Made by a program: the position numbers and the translations under genes
Part shown: in pieces, positions 37,505-45,368 of the stretch
Layout of the letters: every line of letters begins with the position of its first letter
How positions within the stretch are numbered: position 1 is the first letter of the stretch
Notes under the pieces: generated by a model
What the model saw: the letters and a program-made list of their open reading frames with translations, nothing else
Databases searched by the model: none
Told to the model about the DNA's origin: nothing
NCBI GenBank assembly: GCA_947444305.1
Contig: CANEZP010000004.1
Coordinates: 186,001-250,000, forward strand
Direction of reading: 5' to 3'
From: Pseudobdellovibrionaceae bacterium
GTDB lineage: Bacteria > Bdellovibrionota > Bdellovibrionia > Bdellovibrionales > UBA1609
Length of the DNA: 64,000 nt

Positions 37505-37675
37505 TCTTCGATCCCCATAAGTCATTCTGTGCAGTCACTCGAAATCCTGGTTGCGTACTAAATGTCACTTATACTTTCATAAGCAATTTGAATACGAAGT
37601 TCATACATTGAGCTACGCGCGCGAACCCGAGAGAAATTCAGACGGACCCTATCACTTGGAAGAGCATGTGCGCCA

Positions 37676-38140
37676 TTATGTCCTCTCTTTGCAATCATCC
37701 TCGAGATCGGCCTGCGATATGTCGGGGCCTGAAATGACTCGAATTTCCACTGTCCAGAGACCCATCTTTGCAATCCCGTTTGCAAGAGGCACTAGATGGT
37801 AAGTCCCTGAGAGCACATGAAATTTCGGAGAAGACGCGTCCATCTTTACAACTGAAGCTTTTTTGCGCCTGTCATTGCGCTCACGTTGCATTTTCTTGTT
37901 ACGCTCACGGTACTCTGCATGCGATTGGCGGTACTCGGTCCAATAGCTTGGATTGCGCCTACTCCATTCCTTTTGAGCTCGCGACTGATTTTCTTTATAA
38001 TCAGGATCAGTTTTTCTCTTCTGATGTTGCCATCGTTTTCGCCGCTCTCTTTGACAGGCAATCGCAGAACAATAAAGTTGTCGACCCTGTGGACGTTTCG
38101 AAATCTCTTTACCGCAAGCTGTGCAAAATATTATGTCCAT
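37676..38140 (-). CDS. Zinc-finger protein accompanying the recombinase
   Basis: The 154-residue protein begins CTACGKEISKRPQGRQLYCSAIACQRERRKRWQ, a zinc-finger pattern (C-x2-C ... C-x5-C), followed by a highly basic helical stretch (PSYWTEYRQSHAEYRERNKKMQRERNDRRKK). The same kind of protein travels with recombinase-RepB modules. The divergent strand nearby is empty. A DNA-binding accessory to recombination is inferred. Confidence 0.65.
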   Translation of the reverse strand: MDIIFCTACGKEISKRPQGRQLYCSAIACQRERRKRWQHQKRKTDPDYKENQSRAQKEWSRRNPSYWTEYRQSHAEYRERNKKMQRERNDRRKKASVVKMDASSPKFHVLSGTYHLVPLANGIAKMGLWTVEIRVISGPDISQADLEDDCKERT

Positions 38141-38376
38141 GAGCCGATCCTCAAGCCAATAGCAGGCTCGTTGGAAATCGGAAGATCGGAAGCATTTGGC
38201 CAGGACAAGGAAAGGGCAAATGAATAGATGCGCCTTTTAACAGACGCTTGCACGACGGCATGCCTAGCATAATTATTCTCAACGCATCCAAGTCATCCCT
38301 GCCTTTGGAGCACCTTCCTAAAGAATACCTGCCTGCTAGGCATCATGCAAGACCCATAAATTCTTAAAGTCTTCTC

Positions 38377-38613
38377 ATGGACGCTGAAGACTTTAATAAA
38401 AAACGATTTTTGAGTGATTTAGGTAAACGTATAGCAAAAGTGCGGAAGTCGAAGGGCTATTCGCAGGATCGAGTTTGCCTTGAGGCAGGTCTTTCTCGAG
38501 GCGCACTCAGCAAAATAGAAAGCGGCCGCGTGGAGCCAAAAATTTCCACATTGGCTGTGATCGCAATTACCATTGAGGTTCCTCTCGCGAAACTCACAGG
38601 CATTGATATCTGA
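38377..38613 (+). CDS. Small XRE-family regulator
   Basis: The 78-residue protein is one helix-turn-helix domain: LGKRIAKVRKSKGYSQDRVCLEAGLSRGALSKIESGRVEPKISTLAVIAITIEVPL. No ribosome site is strong. It stands alone; the 236 bases upstream (38141-38376) hold nothing I recognise. Confidence 0.75.
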   Translation: MDAEDFNKKRFLSDLGKRIAKVRKSKGYSQDRVCLEAGLSRGALSKIESGRVEPKISTLAVIAITIEVPLAKLTGIDI

Positions 38614-38676
38614 TTTGGGTCCGAAACTGCGAGAATCAGGATACAAGGGCGGCGCACTGGTTGTGCATTGAAGGCG

Positions 38677-38943
38677 TCATCTCTTAGGCACTTTTTTTAA
38701 CAGATCCATGACTGAAATTTGCTCATTTCTCATTTCCGAAAGAGCCGCAGCTAAATCCTCGAGAACGAGTAGAGTGGGATTGGCACCCTTCTTTTTATAG
38801 TAGTAGAGCTGCGTATACGTGACGCCCATCTTGGATGCCAGTTCAACGATAGAGAGCTTTCCCAACAATTCCTTGAACCGCAATTTTGTTTTTGGGACCC
38901 GTTCCGGCTTTTTCCGGCCTGAGGTCTGTTTCTTTTTGTTCAT
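38677..38943 (-). CDS. Small basic helix-turn-helix-like protein
   Basis: The 88-residue product has a Lys-rich N terminus, then FKELLGKLSIVELASKMGVTYTQLYYYKKKGANPTLLVLEDLAAAL, the order of a helix-turn-helix with a Tyr-rich recognition helix. It is divergent from the resolvase-like gene across a palindromic region and so is a good candidate regulator of it. Confidence 0.65.
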   Translation of the reverse strand: MNKKKQTSGRKKPERVPKTKLRFKELLGKLSIVELASKMGVTYTQLYYYKKKGANPTLLVLEDLAAALSEMRNEQISVMDLLKKVPKR

Positions 38944-38982
38944 TCGACTTGCTTACCAGCGTACTCTATATAAGATAAAACA

Positions 38983-39014
38983 TATAGTATTTATCTTATA
39001 TGATAAATACTATA
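38983..39014. promoter_or_regulatory. Perfect 13-bp palindrome in divergent promoter region
   Basis: TATAGTATTTATC at 38983-38995 and its exact complement at 39002-39014 are separated by 6 bases (TTATAT). They lie between the divergent helix-turn-helix gene and resolvase-like gene. Either an operator or a resolvase binding site is possible; a GAGGAG ribosome site follows before the ATG at 39034. Confidence 0.7.
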
Positions 39015-39033
39015 GTAGCCGTCGAGGAGCTTC

Positions 39034-39639
39034 ATGCAAGAACATCATTCGCGAGCGGCGCTTTACATTAGGTATGCGAGCAAAGAGGATCGACAGCGAC
39101 AATTGCTGGACCTCGAACGGCGGGCGCTAGAAGCCGGATACAAAGAGTTCGAGATTTTTGAAGATCGGTCGAGTGATGACTCGCGCCCTGCGCAGAACGA
39201 TCTGCTAAACCCATTTCGCAATGGCAAATTCACCGCCTTGGTTGTTTGGAAAATTGATCGACTTGACCTGCACGCGCGTTCGACCGAAGCCTTCCTGGAG
39301 CTTGTGGCCAAACTGGCCGAAGCGGGCGTGAGACTTATTTCCGTCGGCGACTCCATCGACTCACATGCAAACGCCGGCATGTTCGCGATTGCGGCCCTGC
39401 GAGCAGTGAATGATGCGCGAATAACGATTAAATCGGAGCGCGTGAGCCGTGCCCTAAAGCTGGCGCACGCGACTGGTTCTCCGGTTGGCCGCCCGAAAGA
39501 GTGCGATGACGAAAAGATCGCCGAGCTGAGAAACGAGGGACTATCGCTTCGTGAAATTGCCGCCAAGACAGGGCATTCCCCGTGGGCCGTTCAGCGTTCA
39601 CTCCGCCGTAAGGCCAAAGGTCCAGATCTCGACCTGTAG
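39034..39639 (+). CDS. Resolvase/invertase-like protein with degenerate active site
   Basis: The 201-residue protein follows GAGGAG. The resolvase fold is clear: ALYIRYASKEDRQRQLLDL, then LVVWKIDRLDLHARSTEAF, RAVNDARITIKSERVSRALKLA, and a C-terminal Hin-type helix-turn-helix (LSLREIAAKTGHSPWAVQRSL) after VGRP. Where active members have R-V-S-T or R-Y-S-S, this one has R-Y-A-S, so the nucleophile position appears to be Ala with Ser one residue later; the second conserved Arg of DRLxR is also shifted. It may be inactive or a regulator. Confidence 0.7.
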   Translation: MQEHHSRAALYIRYASKEDRQRQLLDLERRALEAGYKEFEIFEDRSSDDSRPAQNDLLNPFRNGKFTALVVWKIDRLDLHARSTEAFLELVAKLAEAGVRLISVGDSIDSHANAGMFAIAALRAVNDARITIKSERVSRALKLAHATGSPVGRPKECDDEKIAELRNEGLSLREIAAKTGHSPWAVQRSLRRKAKGPDLDL

Positions 39640-39739
39640 CGAAATAACGCATTATGCAATTAGCCGCACCATAGTATCTTTTTAGGTAAATTACCGGACC
39701 AACGGATTGTGGTTCGGGCGGATATCTAGGAGGGAAACC

Positions 39740-40753
39740 ATGAAGAATCCACAGCAACAGGCTAATATCAGCCAGACCCCGAAAAAAAACCCGGCGTTCG
39801 ACCGCGCACTGCTCGACCGTGTGATGGAATTTGAACGCCCGCGCATTCAGGCTCTCTTAAAGGACGCGCAACTCCCGGCAAGCGGTTCAAAGGAAGATTT
39901 GCGCTATTTCCTGGAGCAAGCTTTGAAAACGGGCGCGGTATCAATGTCGACCGTTGAGCGCCAGGTCCTTGAATGGGAACCCTGGACACACCGCCACTAC
40001 TATTTTATCAAAATCCCCAAGGACGTGATGACTCAACTCTCCGAGCGGGACACCTTGCTCTCGACGCTTGCGGAGGCCGACCTGAAGGGGCGCTTAGAGG
40101 CTACCGCGAAGTTCTATATTCCGGGTGCGCTCAAGATCGATTGCGTCTCCCTTGAGCAAGGCAAGCTGACGGTAACGATGATCGCACCCCTGTTCACCTA
40201 TGAGCGGCGTCCGGCCGAGGATAAATTTCCCGAAAATAGCGACATGATCTTCGAAGCCAAGCGTCGCAAGCGCTCGCGGAAAGTCTACGTGCTTGAACTT
40301 AACGTGCGCACCGGTCGCGGGTTCTTGTCGATCCCGTCCGTTCAGCGTGGCAGAACTTACGGCGCTGAGTTTGCGACGGTGGAGAAGCTCATCAAGAACA
40401 CGCTGAAGATCCCGAGCCTTGTGATCATTCCCATCGACGCCGCCGTCGAAAACCTGATGAATGATGATCAAGCAATCAGCAACTCGCTCCAGGTTAAATT
40501 TTCGTCCGGCCACAAGGTGTCGATCAAGAGCCCGAAGAAAGCTTCAGCCTTGTTTGACGATCAAAAAATGAAAAAGATCGAAAAGATTTCGCGCGACGGC
40601 CACTATGCCGAAGGCGCATTTTACTACGTGGACGAGCCTGCCAAACCCGAGTTCCGCTTCAAAATCCACGACGATCAGCGCCTGGGCATTTTCACCGATC
40701 TCAACGAACCGGAGACCCGCGATGTCCTGGAACTCGTGCTCGGAAACCTGTAG
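39740..40753 (+). CDS. Hypothetical protein of two-gene accessory unit
   Basis: The ATG follows AGGAGGG at good spacing; an upstream start is unlikely. The 337-residue product has an N-terminal helix pair (DRVMEFERPRIQALLKDAQL) resembling a small DNA- or protein-binding motif, then a beta-rich region with FTYERRPAEDKFPENSDMIFEAKRRKRSRKVYVLELNVRTGRG. No membrane segment and no family recognised. It overlaps the next gene by 32 bases. GC-richer codons than the neighbouring island genes suggest a separate acquisition. Confidence 0.65.
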   Translation: MKNPQQQANISQTPKKNPAFDRALLDRVMEFERPRIQALLKDAQLPASGSKEDLRYFLEQALKTGAVSMSTVERQVLEWEPWTHRHYYFIKIPKDVMTQLSERDTLLSTLAEADLKGRLEATAKFYIPGALKIDCVSLEQGKLTVTMIAPLFTYERRPAEDKFPENSDMIFEAKRRKRSRKVYVLELNVRTGRGFLSIPSVQRGRTYGAEFATVEKLIKNTLKIPSLVIIPIDAAVENLMNDDQAISNSLQVKFSSGHKVSIKSPKKASALFDDQKMKKIEKISRDGHYAEGAFYYVDEPAKPEFRFKIHDDQRLGIFTDLNEPETRDVLELVLGNL

Positions 40754-41645
40754 CGGCGATCCCGGCCTCCAGAGCGTGCTCTATAAGGTCCAAGACTATT
40801 TGAGTACGCGGGCGCCGGGTGACCGATTTGCAGAATCAGACTTTCGGGGCATCCGCGCCCCGCACGAATCCGTCCGCGACGTACTTCAGGTTTTGGTTGA
40901 ACATGGCGTGCTTGGCCTCGTCGAATCGTCCCTGTGCCCCAACAGTAGCTGTGGTGGCGAACTCGAGGACAGAGCCGGAACATTTGTGTGTCAGGACTGT
41001 AACGAGGACGTCGGCGCCGATGAAGGAACCATCGTTTCGCTCTACGTGCTGACGCTGAAACCCGAGCGTTGCGGCGGCAACGGCGCAGCCCCCGGCGTGT
41101 TCAAGCGGCCTTTCGTATTTGTCGATTCAAACGCGGTCGCCTACGGCGAGCGCGATGAAGACCACATCTATTTGTCGCAGGAGTATCCCGGTTTGATGCC
41201 GAACTTGCTGGTAAGAGACGGCGCAAGCGTATTCAGACTAGTCAGTTACACGTTCGAACCTGAGTACGGGAACCAGCCCCGCCGGTTCGCGTACAAATAC
41301 ATTATTCATTCCCAAGGAGATTTTATGCAGCAAAACGTAATGATCACCGGCGACGGCAACACGGTCGGCGATGTGATCCAACAAAAGAGTGAATGGAATT
41401 ATACGCCGGAGCGCATGGAGCAGGTCGGTGCCCTACTGATGGCGATGAAATCCGTTGCCGATGCCAACGGCGCAGATCAGCGGCTGGTTGGTTTTCTTGA
41501 AAAAGCAATCGCGCAAAAGCAGGACAAGAAGACGGTTCTTTCCACGTTGAACCAGCTGGTGTCGTGGGCCGCGGATTACGGGGCCGTGATCAGTCCGTTC
41601 ATACCGGCGATCACCGCTTTACTTACCGGCACGCCCGCATCCTAA
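40722..41645 (+). CDS. Zinc-ribbon and helical-tail protein of the two-gene unit
   Basis: The ATG at 40722 lies inside the end of the previous gene. The 307-residue product has an N-terminal winged-helix-like part (ESDFRGIRAPHESVRDVLQVLVEHGVLGLV), a four-Cys zinc ribbon (CPNSSCGGELEDRAGTFVCQDC), a beta region, then NVMITGDGNTVGDVIQQ and a helical C terminus ending in ISPFIPAITALLTG, hydrophobic. The GDGNTV element recalls short motifs seen in effector-associated proteins of conflict systems. With its partner it forms a coupled pair, possibly defence; unproven. Confidence 0.65.
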   Translation: MSWNSCSETCSGDPGLQSVLYKVQDYLSTRAPGDRFAESDFRGIRAPHESVRDVLQVLVEHGVLGLVESSLCPNSSCGGELEDRAGTFVCQDCNEDVGADEGTIVSLYVLTLKPERCGGNGAAPGVFKRPFVFVDSNAVAYGERDEDHIYLSQEYPGLMPNLLVRDGASVFRLVSYTFEPEYGNQPRRFAYKYIIHSQGDFMQQNVMITGDGNTVGDVIQQKSEWNYTPERMEQVGALLMAMKSVADANGADQRLVGFLEKAIAQKQDKKTVLSTLNQLVSWAADYGAVISPFIPAITALLTGTPAS

Positions 41646-41671
41646 GGACTCGGGACAGGACACCCTGAGCC

Positions 41672-42136
41672 TCAGGACAACTTGGCCTTTTTTGATTCCC
41701 GCTTGATGATGAATCCAACGGTCGGCTGACTCCACTGGGCTGCCTTCCGAGGCGGCATCTTAAGGCTATTTAGGTGGCGGGCGATGGCTCCGTGGCTCAT
41801 GCCCTGCTTCCACCATTTGAGGATGTCCATGACAGTCGCCATTTCACGAGGATCTTCATGCAGCCGGCCGCGGACCAAACAGTACCCGTAAGGTGCATTC
41901 CTAGAGGCCGGTTTCGCGCCCTTGGATTCCTTGCCTTGGACAATTGAATGGAGCCTTAGTGCCACGCCTTGATCTAAAAGCGCCTTTCTAACCCGGTTCT
42001 TGGAGACATTTAGGCTTGCGCTGATTGCACTAAGTGAATAGCCTTCGCTGTACAAACCGGAGGCCCTCTCTGTAATTAGGGGCTTCACTGCGGAGTAATA
42101 TTGAATGAAATCATGTGGTTGCGGCGGTTCGCACAT
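41672..42136 (-). CDS. Stand-alone recombinase-domain/helix-turn-helix protein
   Basis: The ATG at 42136 gives 154 residues. Residues 30-60 are a helix-turn-helix (YSEGYSLSAISASLNVSKNRVRKAL). Residues 85-145 (PYGYCLVRGRLHEDPREMATVMDILKWWKQGMSHGAIARHLN) match the Recombinase domain of large serine recombinases, but the catalytic Ser domain is missing entirely. It could be a truncated recombinase or a DNA-binding regulator derived from one. It sits at the right edge of the island. Confidence 0.65.
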   Translation of the reverse strand: MCEPPQPHDFIQYYSAVKPLITERASGLYSEGYSLSAISASLNVSKNRVRKALLDQGVALRLHSIVQGKESKGAKPASRNAPYGYCLVRGRLHEDPREMATVMDILKWWKQGMSHGAIARHLNSLKMPPRKAAQWSQPTVGFIIKRESKKAKLS

Positions 42137-42163
42137 TGCCAAAGAATCGCAACCAACTTTAAA

Positions 42164-42186
42164 GCCGGCCTCTGGTCGGCTTTTTT
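42164..42186 (+). terminator. Rho-independent terminator at island edge
   Basis: GCCGGCC and GGTCGGC pair around TCT (one G-U pair) and are followed by six T. The T run fits + strand transcription, yet the adjacent gene reads the other way, so it probably closed a unit that has been lost or cut by island insertion. Confidence 0.7.
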
Positions 42187-42218
42187 GCGCTCCCCATGTT
42201 TAAAGTTGCTGTTTTTTG

Positions 42219-42288
42219 GTCCGCCCCCGGCGGACTGTTCGCCCTGAGGCTCACCCGCTTCGCGGTGGTTCGTGGCGGTTGCCCCGCC
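42219..42288. repeat. Three tandem hairpins at right island edge
   Basis: GTCCGCC-CCC-GGCGGAC (42219-42235) is perfect. CACCCGC...GCGGTG (42252-42267) and GGCGG-TTGCC-CCGCC (42274-42288) follow. Apart from the terminator and these hairpins, the 380 bases from 42143 to 42523 hold nothing I recognise. They may be an attachment site, a REP-like element or a remnant. Confidence 0.55.
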
Positions 42289-42523
42289 GAACCGGATTCA
42301 ATTTTGAATATACTAATAAAATCCAGCCGACAGCCATCAAGCTTTTGCCAATGTAAAAGTACGCGCTATTCATATCTGCGATTTTTGAAGAGCTAGCTTT
42401 GCTAAAATATAACTACGAAACTTTTAATCCTGCTTCGCGGGATACGATTGTTTAGTTGTTTTGCGGATGAAGCCTAATCAACGTTTTCTTTGAATCGGCT
42501 TTTCAATGGGTTAGGCTTTTTGC

Positions 42524-42844
42524 ATGGGGTTTGTTTTTCGGGCCATGCTGGTTTTGAACTTGGTTTATTGCTTGGTTGGTTTTTTGACCAATACTCTGCC
42601 CGTGTGGCGGATGTTTGAGTCTTTGACTCCGATGAACGTGAGTCTTCTTGATAAGGACGGAGCTTCCATAGATATCCGTGCCTATTTGCCTAGTGACGCT
42701 TACATTCTTAATTCACGGCAGGTTTCCGAGGTGGTCACGTTTATTTGTGAGAATCATCGGGATCGCGGCCCGTTTGTCTTAACGGAAAAAATAAGTAAAA
42801 AAACTGTTGAGGTCGATCCGAGTGATTGCCAAACCAAATTATAG
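42524..42844 (+). CDS. Small membrane-anchored protein coupled to HTTM gene
   Basis: The 106-residue product has one N-terminal membrane helix (AMLVLNLVYCLVGFLTNTLPVW), then a soluble part of about 80 residues with two Cys. It overlaps the next gene by 20 bases, so both are probably translated together. The ribosome site is weak. It is likely the small partner of the HTTM-type membrane protein. Confidence 0.65.
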   Translation: MGFVFRAMLVLNLVYCLVGFLTNTLPVWRMFESLTPMNVSLLDKDGASIDIRAYLPSDAYILNSRQVSEVVTFICENHRDRGPFVLTEKISKKTVEVDPSDCQTKL

Positions 42845-43604
42845 CGCGGCCTCGGTAGAGCGCTTTTTTTACTTTCTCGTTTCGCTCGCGCTGCTTTGTT
42901 TTGTGTTGAGCCAAATGATCAACGGTACTTGGCAAATCCATACCGGCGAACTATTTCCCTGGCGGCACTTCCGCCGACTTCCGCTGCTTCCGGCCTATAC
43001 CGTAGCCGTTAGATGGGCGCTCTTAGTGTTCAGTACGTTTCTGATCTTGATTCCGTCCTCGCGTCGACTGGGGCTGTGGTTGGCGTCCGCTTGCATGTTA
43101 TTGGGTCTAACTCAGCAATTCTCCAACCACGCTTCATTGATTTTTTTGGTGCTGTTTTATCTCTCGATCACGTCTGCGAAACAAAAGCATTATTCTTACC
43201 AAATGATTCGCTACCAACTGATGATCGTTTACTTTTTTAGTGCTCTCAATAAATTCGACCATGGGTTTTATCGCGGCGAAACCCTGGCCTCCTTAGGAAA
43301 GAGTATGCCGTCGAGCCTGCTTCCTTTAGCGTGGCAGCAGTTTTTTTTGAGTGAACCATTAGTCGTTCCGATTTCCTGGCTGGTCATCGCGTTAGAACTC
43401 GCACTACCCGTTTTACTTTTAAAATACCCAAAGCCCGCGGTCGTGATGGTGCTGTTTTTTCACGTGGGTATGAGTTTGGTCATGCCGGGAATCTGGTCTT
43501 TCACCCTCATCATGTTTGCCATGTCCGTCCTTTTTTTACTTCCGGACTCAGGACTGAAGAGCTTTTTCAGGCTAGAACAGCCCGCTCGCTCGCCGGGCGC
43601 GTAG
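42825..43604 (+). CDS. HTTM-like integral membrane protein
   Basis: A GTG at 42825 starts a 259-residue protein with about six or seven membrane helices. The pattern NGTWQIHTGELFPWRHFRRLP, then YFFSALNKFDHGFYRGETL with FSNHASLIFLVLFYLS, recalls the HTTM (vitamin K-dependent carboxylase-like) family. It is shorter than gamma-carboxylases and lacks a C-terminal enzymatic domain. Known HTTM proteins lie in the inner membrane; the substrate here is unknown. Confidence 0.7.
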   Translation: MAKPNYSAASVERFFYFLVSLALLCFVLSQMINGTWQIHTGELFPWRHFRRLPLLPAYTVAVRWALLVFSTFLILIPSSRRLGLWLASACMLLGLTQQFSNHASLIFLVLFYLSITSAKQKHYSYQMIRYQLMIVYFFSALNKFDHGFYRGETLASLGKSMPSSLLPLAWQQFFLSEPLVVPISWLVIALELALPVLLLKYPKPAVVMVLFFHVGMSLVMPGIWSFTLIMFAMSVLFLLPDSGLKSFFRLEQPARSPGA

Positions 43605-43778
43605 TCCGAAGGTGGTCCGGGGTGTCTAGGGTTATGACGGGTGGTGACCGAAAAATGTCATTGGGGCTCGTCTGCGGCAATGGCGGGGGTTTGCGCAAGG
43701 TGCTCGGCTTGCAGATAGAATGTTATGGTTTTCTCTGCGCGCGATCGGCTTCCGGCTGCTGTATTAATGGTTCGGTCC

Positions 43779-43877
43779 ATGACCGCTCTCGCACTTTGCG
43801 TTCTGGCGACGATTCCTGCACTTGCCGCCGCTTCGAGCTGTTTGCAGGACTTGGAACTGGCTCCGTTACCCGTCTAA
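43779..43877 (+). pseudogene. Orphan signal peptide in another frame
   Basis: A 32-codon frame reads MTALALCVLATIPALAA followed by ASSCLQDLELAPLPV and a stop. This is a good secretion signal placed just upstream of, but one frame away from, the large frame that follows. It suggests a frameshift separating the signal peptide from its protein, or a sequence error. Confidence 0.5.
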
Positions 43878-43909
43878 ACCCGCAAGCGGTCCGTCTACAA
43901 CAACCTGTA

Positions 43910-45268
43910 ATGAAAAGTCCGATCCAGCGTGCGGTCCGGAAGATCTTCGCGAATGACGAGTCGTCGATCGGGCTTCTTGATCGTTTAGACGAAGTTTCTA
44001 ATAACGAAGCGAGCGTGATCATTTTCTTCGTTATGGACGAACTTCGAATTGATCACAAGCTTGTTCAGGCCATGATCACTGATTCGGTTCGTGATGGACT
44101 TTCAGATACTCAGGCTTTTCAGAAGCTACTTTCGTTCCGGCTAGAAGCTCAGGCTATTTACATTGCGGCCCTACCCGATCCGCTTTCCGTTAAAGATACA
44201 TTGCAGGCAACGAAAAATATAAGTCCCGGTAGCTTAGAAAGCATGAAGCAGCTACTGCGCGTAGGTGGCTCAATATTAAGCCGTGATGTCGGTCTAATGA
44301 TAAAACATGGTCGTTTTGAAGAGGCCATGGCTTTGGCAATGCAATTTGCCGTTGAAGGTCGCGATGGCTTAACCGCAATTAGAGGCAAAGCAGAAAAATT
44401 CACCTCTATTATTTCGGCAGAAATATTAAGGGCCGCAAATCCTTCGACCGTGGTAGATGCGCAGTCCATCACCGCTGTTCGATTGAGCGAAGCGGCGCAA
44501 CTCCAAAATCTAATTACGTTTCGCCGTCCCGTAGCCGATGTTTTGGCCGTGCGCCGAAACTATCCGCTATTAAACCAAAAACTTAACGAAGCGTTCCTGC
44601 ACCTCAGCGGAACTAAACTTCTAGATCCGGTCAACGGTGCGGAACGAATTCCCCTTGTCGATTCAAAGCTTAAAGAGCGCTTGAACGGATTAGATCCGAT
44701 TCTAAAAACTACGATGGTGAACGTTTGGAATCGGATGAACGATCCCGAAATCTTCGCAAAATATTGTTTAATTCTCGCGGAAGACGCCGCCGTTGAAATG
44801 ATGAGCGGTGGTTCAAAGAGTGAAATCAACTCCCTCACCCGGGGTGAACTCACGCGGAACGCGGTTTTGAAAGTCTTGGTCAACCGGCACCGGGCGCAAG
44901 GTAATGATCGTTTTTCTATCATCACCGGAATCTCTAAACACCAACCAAAACCTTCCTCAGCGACGCGCAAATTGGATACGTACCAAGACTTTCGTGATGC
45001 GATCAAACAAGGTCCATTCTTCGATAAACCATTCGGGGCCGCTCGCCACGGAATCGATACGCACTTTCTACAGATAGATTATGTGGCGGATGTCATTTGG
45101 CAATCGACGAATGGAAATCCGCGCGTGCTGTGGGATTTCCTCGGCTCTAAAAAAGGAGTTCACGCGTGGGTCGCACTCTTCGACACCTCGGGCAGTACAT
45201 TAGGGTCACCGGAATATCTTGTGCATCTCGTAACACACCTTCTTAAGATCGTAGACGGCGGAGTTTAA
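43910..45268 (+). CDS. Hypothetical helical protein, possibly frameshifted at 5' end
   Basis: The ATG at 43910 begins 452 residues of soluble, mostly helical sequence (IGLLDRLDEVSNNEASVIIFFVMDELRI). The frame stays open upstream to 43622, but that stretch translates into Cys/Arg-rich text with no signal, while a convincing signal peptide sits in another frame at 43779. The protein was therefore probably secreted. No domain recognised. The gene ends with a polar C terminus. Confidence 0.55.
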   Translation: MKSPIQRAVRKIFANDESSIGLLDRLDEVSNNEASVIIFFVMDELRIDHKLVQAMITDSVRDGLSDTQAFQKLLSFRLEAQAIYIAALPDPLSVKDTLQATKNISPGSLESMKQLLRVGGSILSRDVGLMIKHGRFEEAMALAMQFAVEGRDGLTAIRGKAEKFTSIISAEILRAANPSTVVDAQSITAVRLSEAAQLQNLITFRRPVADVLAVRRNYPLLNQKLNEAFLHLSGTKLLDPVNGAERIPLVDSKLKERLNGLDPILKTTMVNVWNRMNDPEIFAKYCLILAEDAAVEMMSGGSKSEINSLTRGELTRNAVLKVLVNRHRAQGNDRFSIITGISKHQPKPSSATRKLDTYQDFRDAIKQGPFFDKPFGAARHGIDTHFLQIDYVADVIWQSTNGNPRVLWDFLGSKKGVHAWVALFDTSGSTLGSPEYLVHLVTHLLKIVDGGV

Positions 45269-45368
45269 GCCTTGTTCAGCCGGTATACGGTCGGGAACGG
45301 TTTACCCAGCGTGGCTAGCCCTCTTAACGAATACGCTTACTGGCGCGGCATCAGACTTGCTAAAAGGC

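Noticed and set aside
42219-42235. Possible direct repeat of the tRNA-fMet 3' end
   Set aside because: Only a short GC-rich similarity (CCGCCCCCGG) is shared; too weak to call an attachment site.
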